Translations under genes and position numbers: made by a program
DNA from: Streptosporangiales bacterium
GTDB taxonomy: Bacteria > Actinomycetota > Actinomycetes > Streptosporangiales > Streptosporangiaceae
Assembly (NCBI GenBank): GCA_009784565.1
Contig: WRBL01000014.1
Coordinates: 1 to 42,137 of the forward strand
Direction of reading: 5' to 3'
Length of the DNA: 42,137 bases
The notes under the pieces: model-generated
Database searches by the model: none
Seen by the model: only the letters and a program-made list of their open reading frames with translations
What the model was told of the DNA's origin: nothing
Shown here: positions 36,403-42,137 of the stretch, piece by piece
Layout of the letters: each line of letters begins with the position of its first letter
Position numbering within the stretch: position 1 is the stretch's first letter

Positions 36403-37125
36403 GTGCCGCGCTACCGCAGGGTCGTCGTCAAGCTGAGCGGCGAGGCTCTGGCCGGGGCCTCCCAAAGCGGAGCTGACCCGGCCAGTCTTGCCCGTGTTGC
36501 CGATGAGGTGCTGTCACTGCACGACATCGGCGTCCAGGTCGCCGTGGTCGTCGGCGGCGGGAATTATTTCCGCGGGCGGATGGCCGAGGGCTGGGGCATC
36601 AGCCGGGCCGAGGCCGACAACATCGGGATGCTCGCCACCGTCATGAACGGGCTTATGCTGCGCGGTGCGCTCACCGCGCGGACCCAGGCCGACGTGCGGG
36701 TGATGACGGCGATGCCGATCACCAGCGTGGCCGAGCCGTTCATCCGGCTGCGGGCGGCGGGTCACCTGTCCCGGGACAAGATCGTCGTCTTGGCCGGCGG
36801 CATCGGCCAGCCCTACGTGACCACGGACTACCCGGCGGTGCAGCGGGCGCTCGAGCTCGAAGCCGACGCGCTGCTGGTTGCCAAGCACGGGGTGGACGGC
36901 GTGTACGACTCCGACCCGAAGACCAATCCCGACGCGAAGCGCTTCTCCACGCTCACCTACGACGAGGCCATCTCCTCCGACATCCGGGTGATGGACACCA
37001 GCGCGTTCGTGCTCGCGAACGAGCAGGGGCTGACCATGCACCTGTTCGACGTCGCCGCGAAGGGCATCATGCGCGGCATCTGCGAGGGCCAGGAACTGGG
37101 CACCCGGATCACCGCCAAGGGCTGA
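36403..37125 (+). CDS. UMP kinase (PyrH-like; amino acid kinase family), GTG start
   Basis: RVVVKLSGEALAG, VAVVVGGGNYFRGRMAEGWGISRAEADNIGMLATVMNGLML, HGVDGVYDSDPKTNPDAKRF. Confidence 0.92.
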   Translation: MPRYRRVVVKLSGEALAGASQSGADPASLARVADEVLSLHDIGVQVAVVVGGGNYFRGRMAEGWGISRAEADNIGMLATVMNGLMLRGALTARTQADVRVMTAMPITSVAEPFIRLRAAGHLSRDKIVVLAGGIGQPYVTTDYPAVQRALELEADALLVAKHGVDGVYDSDPKTNPDAKRFSTLTYDEAISSDIRVMDTSAFVLANEQGLTMHLFDVAAKGIMRGICEGQELGTRITAKG

Positions 37126-38252
37126 TGACCGGACACTCTTCCGCGAAGGCGCTCGGCGTCGCGGTGGCGGCGCGGGTCCCGGTGCTGCTGTGGGGCGCGC
37201 CCGGCACCGGAAAGACTTCCGCCATCCGGGCCATGGCGTCGGCCATGGGACTGCACTGCGAGACGGTGATCGCGTCCATCCGGGAGCCTTCGGACTTCGC
37301 GGGACTGCCGGTCATCGCCGGGGATGCCGTTCCCGGGGCGTCCGGGGGAGCTCTTCCCGGGGTACACCTCGCGCCGCCCCGGTGGGCACAGCGGCTGGCC
37401 GAGACCGGCACCGGCGTCCTCTTCCTCGATGAACTGTCCACGGCCCCGCCCGCGGTCCAGGCCGCGCTGCTGCGGGTCGTCCTCGAACGGACCGTCGGCG
37501 ACCTCGCGCTCCCCGACGACGTGGCCGTTGTCGCCGCCGCGAACCCTCCCGAGCAGGCCGCCGACGGCTGGGATCTGTCCGCGCCGCTGGCCAACCGGCT
37601 GTGCCACCTGAGCTGGGAGACCACCCCGGCCTCGATCGCCGACGGCCTCGCCTCCGGCTGGGACGCCCCGCCGGTCCCGTCGTTGCCGTCTGACTGGGAA
37701 GCGGGCGAGGTCGCGGCCCGGGGGCTGGTCGCCGCGTTCCTGCGCGTCCGGCCCGCCCTCGCGCTGGCCCCGCCGGCCGACGCGGATGCCGCGGGCCGGG
37801 GCTGGCCCAGCCCGCGCACCTGGGAGATGGCGGCCCGGCTCCTGACCGCCGCCGACGCCTCCGGGGCGGGCGAAGAGGTCCGGTCGGCGCTGATCCTGGG
37901 CGCGGTCGGCGAGGCCGCAGGCGTGGAGTTCCTGACCTGGCTGGCCGACATGGACCTGCCCGACCCGGAGAAGGTCCTGGCCGACCCGGCGTCGTTCACG
38001 CTGCCCGAACGAGGCGACCGGGCCTACGCGGCGCTGGCCTCGATCGCCGCGGCCGTCGCCACGGATCCCACGGCCGACCGGTGGACCGCCGCCTGGAAGG
38101 TCCTGGGCGACTGCGCGGAGACCGCGCCCGACGTGGCCGCGACCGCCGCTGTCGTCCTGGCCAAGTGCAGGCCCCCGGACCTGCCCGCCGGGCAGATGCC
38201 GCCGGAGATCAGGCTCTTCCTGCCGCTGATTCGCGACGCCGGCCTGGCCTAA
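37125..38252 (+). CDS. MoxR-like AAA ATPase
   Basis: Walker A LLWGAPGTGKTSAIRAMA, Walker B VLFLDELSTAPPAVQAALLRVV, sensor VVAAANPPEQAADGWDLSAPLANRLCHL; 1-nt overlap with upstream gene. Confidence 0.92.
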   Translation: MTGHSSAKALGVAVAARVPVLLWGAPGTGKTSAIRAMASAMGLHCETVIASIREPSDFAGLPVIAGDAVPGASGGALPGVHLAPPRWAQRLAETGTGVLFLDELSTAPPAVQAALLRVVLERTVGDLALPDDVAVVAAANPPEQAADGWDLSAPLANRLCHLSWETTPASIADGLASGWDAPPVPSLPSDWEAGEVAARGLVAAFLRVRPALALAPPADADAAGRGWPSPRTWEMAARLLTAADASGAGEEVRSALILGAVGEAAGVEFLTWLADMDLPDPEKVLADPASFTLPERGDRAYAALASIAAAVATDPTADRWTAAWKVLGDCAETAPDVAATAAVVLAKCRPPDLPAGQMPPEIRLFLPLIRDAGLA

Positions 38253-38254
38253 CC

Positions 38255-39436
38255 GTGGGCTCGGATCTCCCTGGCCTGGGGCCGGCCAGGCTGTGGGCGG
38301 CGCGGAAGTTCCCGTACCTGGCGACCGGGCTGTTCGGAGCGCCGGTGACGGCGGATCCGGGCAGCGGCACGGTCTCGGTGGACCGGCGCTGGCGGATGCT
38401 GGCCGACCCGGACCTGACCGCGCGATGGTCGGCGGCCGAACTGGGCAGCGTCCTGGTGCATCACGTCTGCCACCTGATCCGGGACCACTCCGGGCGGGCG
38501 TCGGCCCTGGGCGTCGGCCCGCCGGAGTCTCCCCGGTGGATCCGGGCCGCGGACGCGGAGATCAACGACGACCTGATCCCGGCGGGGCTGGAGCTTCCCG
38601 GTTCGCCGGTAACGCCCGCGGACTTCGGGGCCCGCGAGGGGAAACTGGCCGAAGAGTACTTCGAGATGCTGGGGCAGGCCCGGGTCGTCCCTTCTCCGTC
38701 GGCCTGGTTTGACTGCGGGTCCGGGGCGGACGGGCGGCATCAGGACGGACCCGGCGACGAGGACGGGCTGAGCGACGCTCAGGCGGACCTGCTGCGGCGG
38801 CAGGTCGCCCGGGACGTCGCGCGAGCCGGACGGGAACCCGGCGCCGTGCCGTCCGGGCTGCTGCGCTGGGCCCGGGACGTACTGTCACCCCAGGTCGACT
38901 GGCGGCGCCTCCTGGCCGCCGAACTGCGGCGCGCCGTGGCCGATGTCGCGGGCGCGGCCGACTATTCCTACCGGCGGCCCTCCCGGCGGGCGCCGTCGTC
39001 CCCGGCGGTGGTGCTGCCGGCGCTGCGGCGGCCGGTGCCGGAACTCGCGGTGGTCTGCGACACCTCGGCGTCGATGACCCCCGAACTGCTCGAGATGGCC
39101 CTGGCCGAGGTGTCGGGCCTGCTGCGCGGGCTGGGCCTGGCCCGGCGGCTGCGGGTGCTGGCCTGCGACACGGCGGTGGGCCCGGCGCAGCGAATCACGA
39201 AGGCCCGGGAGGTGACGCTGTTCGGCGGCGGCGGCACGAACATGGGCGCGGGCATCGCCGCCGCCTCGGCGCTGCGGCCGCGACCGTCGGTCTGCGTGGT
39301 GCTGACCGACGGGTACACCCCCTGGCCGGGCCAGGCACCGCGGGGCATGCGCGTGATCGCCGGCCTGCTCGGCCCCGACGCCCCGGACGCCCCGCCCTGG
39401 GCCCGGGCGGTACGCGTCACGCCCGATCACCCGTGA
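38255..39436 (+). CDS. vWA domain protein with DUF2201-like metallopeptidase-type N-terminal region, GTG start
   Basis: VLVHHVCHLIRDHSGRA (HEXXH-like but HHVCH); MIDAS DTSASM and VVLTDGYTPWP in C-terminal vWA domain. Confidence 0.88.
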   Translation: MGSDLPGLGPARLWAARKFPYLATGLFGAPVTADPGSGTVSVDRRWRMLADPDLTARWSAAELGSVLVHHVCHLIRDHSGRASALGVGPPESPRWIRAADAEINDDLIPAGLELPGSPVTPADFGAREGKLAEEYFEMLGQARVVPSPSAWFDCGSGADGRHQDGPGDEDGLSDAQADLLRRQVARDVARAGREPGAVPSGLLRWARDVLSPQVDWRRLLAAELRRAVADVAGAADYSYRRPSRRAPSSPAVVLPALRRPVPELAVVCDTSASMTPELLEMALAEVSGLLRGLGLARRLRVLACDTAVGPAQRITKAREVTLFGGGGTNMGAGIAAASALRPRPSVCVVLTDGYTPWPGQAPRGMRVIAGLLGPDAPDAPPWARAVRVTPDHP

Positions 39437-40187
39437 GCAGTTCCCTGGACCTCTGAATCACCCTCTGCAGCTGGCCATCCGCCGTCTCCAGGCTGAACAG
39501 GGGCGTCACCCCTACCCGGGCTCGCGGGAGCGGCTCGATTTTCTCCCGGAGAAACAGGGTCAGGCTGAAGGTAGGCTCCGGCAGCGGGTCGATGTCCACC
39601 CAGCAGACCTGCTCGAACGGGCTGGCGAGCCGGATCCGGACCGGCCCGTGCATGGACCGGTAATCGGGTGACCCCGGTATCCGCAGGTCACGATTCTCGT
39701 AGTCGCCGCGGCCCGCGCCGATCGCTTCCAGCATGAACGTCATCCGCTCAAGTGCTTCCTCGTCGTCCGCGGCCACCGCGATCTCCAGGGTTTCCACCGG
39801 GACGGGCACTCCCTGCAGGGCCGCGGCGGCCGCGCCCTCAACGACGAACGGGATCCCGTCGAAGAGCGAGAAGTACGCGGCGGCGTCAGTCCCCCAGCCG
39901 GCGACGACATCGGTGAGCGGCCGCCCAGCCCCTTGCCTGATCACGTCATCGACGTCGGCGAACTGCGGCTCCGTCTCCAGATGCAGCCTCAGTCCCATCG
40001 ATCGAAGCACCCGGTCAACCAGGTCCAGCGTCGAGGCACGCCGACCGAGCTCAAGCTGGGAGATGGTCGTAGAGCTCACCCCGGCCATCTCGGCCAGGGT
40101 CGTTTGACTCAGAGCGCGTCCCTCGCGCTCGGCTCGAAGCACTTCCGCGACGCGATCCGCTGACCGGTCATCCTTGATACTGGCCAC
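39417..40187 (-). CDS. XRE-type HTH protein fused to a degenerate nucleotidyltransferase-like domain
   Basis: HTH LSQTTLAEMAGVSSTTISQLELGRRASTLDLVDRVLRSMGLRL; VVEGAAAAALQGVPVPVETLEIAVAADDEEALERM resembles an NTase core; overlaps the convergent vWA gene by 20 nt. Confidence 0.8.
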   Translation of the reverse strand: MASIKDDRSADRVAEVLRAEREGRALSQTTLAEMAGVSSTTISQLELGRRASTLDLVDRVLRSMGLRLHLETEPQFADVDDVIRQGAGRPLTDVVAGWGTDAAAYFSLFDGIPFVVEGAAAAALQGVPVPVETLEIAVAADDEEALERMTFMLEAIGAGRGDYENRDLRIPGSPDYRSMHGPVRIRLASPFEQVCWVDIDPLPEPTFSLTLFLREKIEPLPRARVGVTPLFSLETADGQLQRVIQRSRELLTGDRA

Positions 40188-40233
40188 CTTCGTACCCCCT
40201 GAGCACGGAGCAACGTATTCGAGCGAGTCGGCC

Positions 40234-40260
40234 TATCGGAAAACGGTTGCCTTCCCGATA
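40234..40260. promoter_or_regulatory. Imperfect palindrome, candidate operator for the HTH-NTase gene
   Basis: TATCGGAAA-N9-TTCCCGATA, one mismatch, 47 bp upstream of the minus-strand start. Confidence 0.4.
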
Positions 40261-40323
40261 TCCGGTAAGCCGAGAAAACTGAGACCATGACCTCGTTCCG
40301 AGGACACCGTCCATGGGGGAAGA

Positions 40324-41046
40324 GTGACACGCGGGTCTGACATTTCAGGGGCGGAGCCGCCAGCCGGGCAGCCGACGGAGCGGGTGCTGACCGGGATCGC
40401 GGTGCTGCTGACGTTCGCGTCGGGAGCCTCCGACGTCGCCAGCTACACCCGGCTGGGCGGGGTCTTCACCAGCGTGATGACCGGGAACATGGTGGTGCTC
40501 GGGCTGTCGCTGGCCCGGGGGTCGGCGGTGCTGGCGACGCATACCGTCACGTCGGTCGCCGGGTACGCGCTGGGCGTCGTCGCGGGCACGCGGATCGCCT
40601 GGTACCGCGCAGCCGGGAAAACCGCCCGTGACGACACCTGGCCTCCGCACATCACCCTGGCCCTGCTGGCCGAGTTCGTGCTGGTCTGCGGCGTCGCCGC
40701 CGGCTGGGAACTGACCGGGAGCCGGCCCGCCGGAGCCGTGCAGTTCATCATGCTGGTGATCGCCGCCGCGGCCATGGGGATCCAGTCGTCGACGGTGAAC
40801 CAGATGGGGCTGGGCAACGTGTCCACCACGTACCTGACCGGGACGCTGACCGGGCTGGTCACCGTGATCGCCCGGCCCGACGGGACCCGGCCCGGTCTGC
40901 GGCGGCCCGGCGTCCTGGCCGGGCTGCTTCTGGGCGCGGTGCTGGCAGGCGTTCTCGTGGCCTTCGTCCCCGCCGCCGTGCCGGCCCTGCCGCTGCTGGC
41001 CGTCGGCACGGCGACCGCGCTCGCGTCGGGCCCGCTTCGCCGCTGA
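40324..41046 (+). CDS. DUF1275 (YoaK-like) membrane protein, GTG start
   Basis: FASGASDVASYTRLGGVFTSVMTGNMVVLGLSLARG, AAAMGIQSSTVNQMGLGNVSTTYLTGTLTGLV. Confidence 0.93.
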   Translation: MTRGSDISGAEPPAGQPTERVLTGIAVLLTFASGASDVASYTRLGGVFTSVMTGNMVVLGLSLARGSAVLATHTVTSVAGYALGVVAGTRIAWYRAAGKTARDDTWPPHITLALLAEFVLVCGVAAGWELTGSRPAGAVQFIMLVIAAAAMGIQSSTVNQMGLGNVSTTYLTGTLTGLVTVIARPDGTRPGLRRPGVLAGLLLGAVLAGVLVAFVPAAVPALPLLAVGTATALASGPLRR

Positions 41047-41058
41047 GGCGTCAGCGGG

Positions 41059-41595
41059 TCAGGAGAAAATCCCGTTGATCTTGTGCGGGCTGGTCTTGAC
41101 CGGGCCGTTCCAGTCCGCCTCGCGGATCGCCTTCATGGCCTGCTTGCGGTTGGCGGCGTCCATGCGGTCGATGAACAGCACGCCGTCCAGGTGGTCGGTC
41201 TCGTGCTGCATGCAGCGGGCCAGGATCTGGGTGCCCACGATCTGGACCGGGTCACCGCGGTCGGTGAAGCCCTTGGCCACCGTGTTCAGACGGCGCTTGA
41301 CGTCGTGGTAGACGCCCGGGAACGACAGGCAGCCCTCTTCGCCCTCTTCTTCCTCCTCATCGGGGAACTCGAGGACGGGGTTCACCAGGTGACCGCGTTC
41401 CTCGCCCACCGCGTACACGAACACCCTCTGGCTCACGCCGATCTGCGGCGCGGCCAGGCCGGCGCCCTGGGCGTCGTCGAGTGTCTGCGTCAGGTCCTTG
41501 ACGAGGTTGCGGAGCTGCTTGTCGAAGTCGGTGACGGGGTCGGCTTCAGTGCGCAGCACCGGGTCGCCGAACAGCCGGATCGGACGGATGGCCAT
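41059..41595 (-). CDS. def: Peptide deformylase
   Basis: GAGLAAPQIGVSQRVFV, EEGCLSFPGVY, MQHETDHLDGVLFIDR. Confidence 0.96.
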   Translation of the reverse strand: MAIRPIRLFGDPVLRTEADPVTDFDKQLRNLVKDLTQTLDDAQGAGLAAPQIGVSQRVFVYAVGEERGHLVNPVLEFPDEEEEEGEEGCLSFPGVYHDVKRRLNTVAKGFTDRGDPVQIVGTQILARCMQHETDHLDGVLFIDRMDAANRKQAMKAIREADWNGPVKTSPHKINGIFS

Positions 41596-41646
41596 GCCTT
41601 CCAGGGTAATGCCTTCCGGTGACCGCCGATCCAGGCAGAAAGTTTC

Positions 41647-41686
41647 TTGACAAGGCGAGTACAGAGAATCTATAACTGAAGTTGTA
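41647..41686 (+). promoter_or_regulatory. Housekeeping-type promoter with palindrome overlapping the -10 upstream of hsp20
   Basis: TTGACA (41647-41652)-N18-TATAAC (41671-41676); TATAACT-GA-AGTTGTA palindrome at 41671-41686. Confidence 0.6.
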
Positions 41687-41711
41687 AGTTTCCTAGAACG
41701 GAGGAAGCAAG

Positions 41712-42137
41712 ATGTACCTGACGGCTCTGGACCGCGACTTCGACCGGCTCGTCCGCCGGGCCTTCGGCCCCAGCACCCTGATCGAGACCGCCAGCGGCGG
41801 CCCCGCCCCGGCCATGCCGATGGACACCGTCCGCCGCGACGGCGAGGTCGTCCTGCGCTTCGACATCCCGGGCGTGTCCCCGGATCAGATTGAGGTGACC
41901 GTCGACAAGGGCATCCTGTCGGTGAGCGCCACGCGCGAGGCAGACAAGACCGAGGGCGAAACCGAGCAGCACGTCGTCCGCGAGCGCTACTACGGCAGCG
42001 TGACGCGCCGCGTCCGCCTGTCGGACAACCTGGACGCCGAGAAGATCGAGGCGTCCAACGACAACGGCGTCTTGGAGATCCGGATCCCGGTCCAGGAGGA
42101 GGCCCAGCCCCGCAAGATCACCATCGGGGCCAGGCAC
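41712..42137 (+). CDS. Hsp20/alpha-crystallin family small heat shock protein, 3'-truncated by window edge
   Basis: MYLTALDRDFDRLVRRAFGP... VVLRFDIPGVSPDQIEVTVDKGILSVSATRE ... NGVLEIRIPVQEEAQPRKITI. Confidence 0.94.
   Translation, partial: MYLTALDRDFDRLVRRAFGPSTLIETASGGPAPAMPMDTVRRDGEVVLRFDIPGVSPDQIEVTVDKGILSVSATREADKTEGETEQHVVRERYYGSVTRRVRLSDNLDAEKIEASNDNGVLEIRIPVQEEAQPRKITIGARH

Noticed and set aside
33661-36465. 934-aa ORF on the minus strand
   Set aside because: Antisense to three well-supported plus-strand genes, low-complexity Gly/Pro/Arg composition; typical spurious ORF in high-GC DNA.
1-42137. CRISPR arrays, tRNA/rRNA genes, IS elements or prophage genes
   Set aside because: No regularly spaced repeats, no recognisable structural RNA, transposase, integrase or phage structural sequence seen.

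Overview
High-GC actinobacterial chromosomal window, mostly housekeeping and regulatory genes, with no tRNA/rRNA, CRISPR array or recognisable transposon. Order: 3' part of kgd (2-oxoglutarate decarboxylase/dehydrogenase), DUF6104, PadR regulator, quinone-oxidoreductase-like dehydrogenase, malic enzyme, CGNR zinc-finger protein, APC permease, Ni-SOD maturation protease (sodX-like) and sodN, RsbW-like ATPase and SigB/SigF-type sigma factor, membrane protein, lipid kinase, WhiB1/WblE-type regulator, PdtaS-like histidine kinase, bioF / DasR-like GntR / bioD, two convergent DUF3311 + sodium:solute symporter modules, two HD-domain membrane proteins, rsrA-sigR, methyltransferase, SRAP peptidase, aroA, rsgA, hisN-like phosphatase, CBS protein, a six-gene co-directional block (two unknowns, family-A DNA polymerase, UMP-kinase paralogue, MoxR-like AAA ATPase, vWA/metallopeptidase-like protein), an HTH-degenerate nucleotidyltransferase fusion, DUF1275 protein, def, and the start of an Hsp20 gene. 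Items most worth following up: (i) the DNA polymerase/UMP kinase/MoxR/vWA operon with two unknown proteins; (ii) a 22-codon small ORF with a strong Shine-Dalgarno, absent from the ORF track, between rsrA and the HD-GYP gene; (iii) a DasR-like regulator inside a biotin operon; (iv) a CRP-type palindrome upstream of whiB and CRP-like sites before both symporter modules; (v) an exact GGAAT-N18-GTT SigR promoter before sigR.
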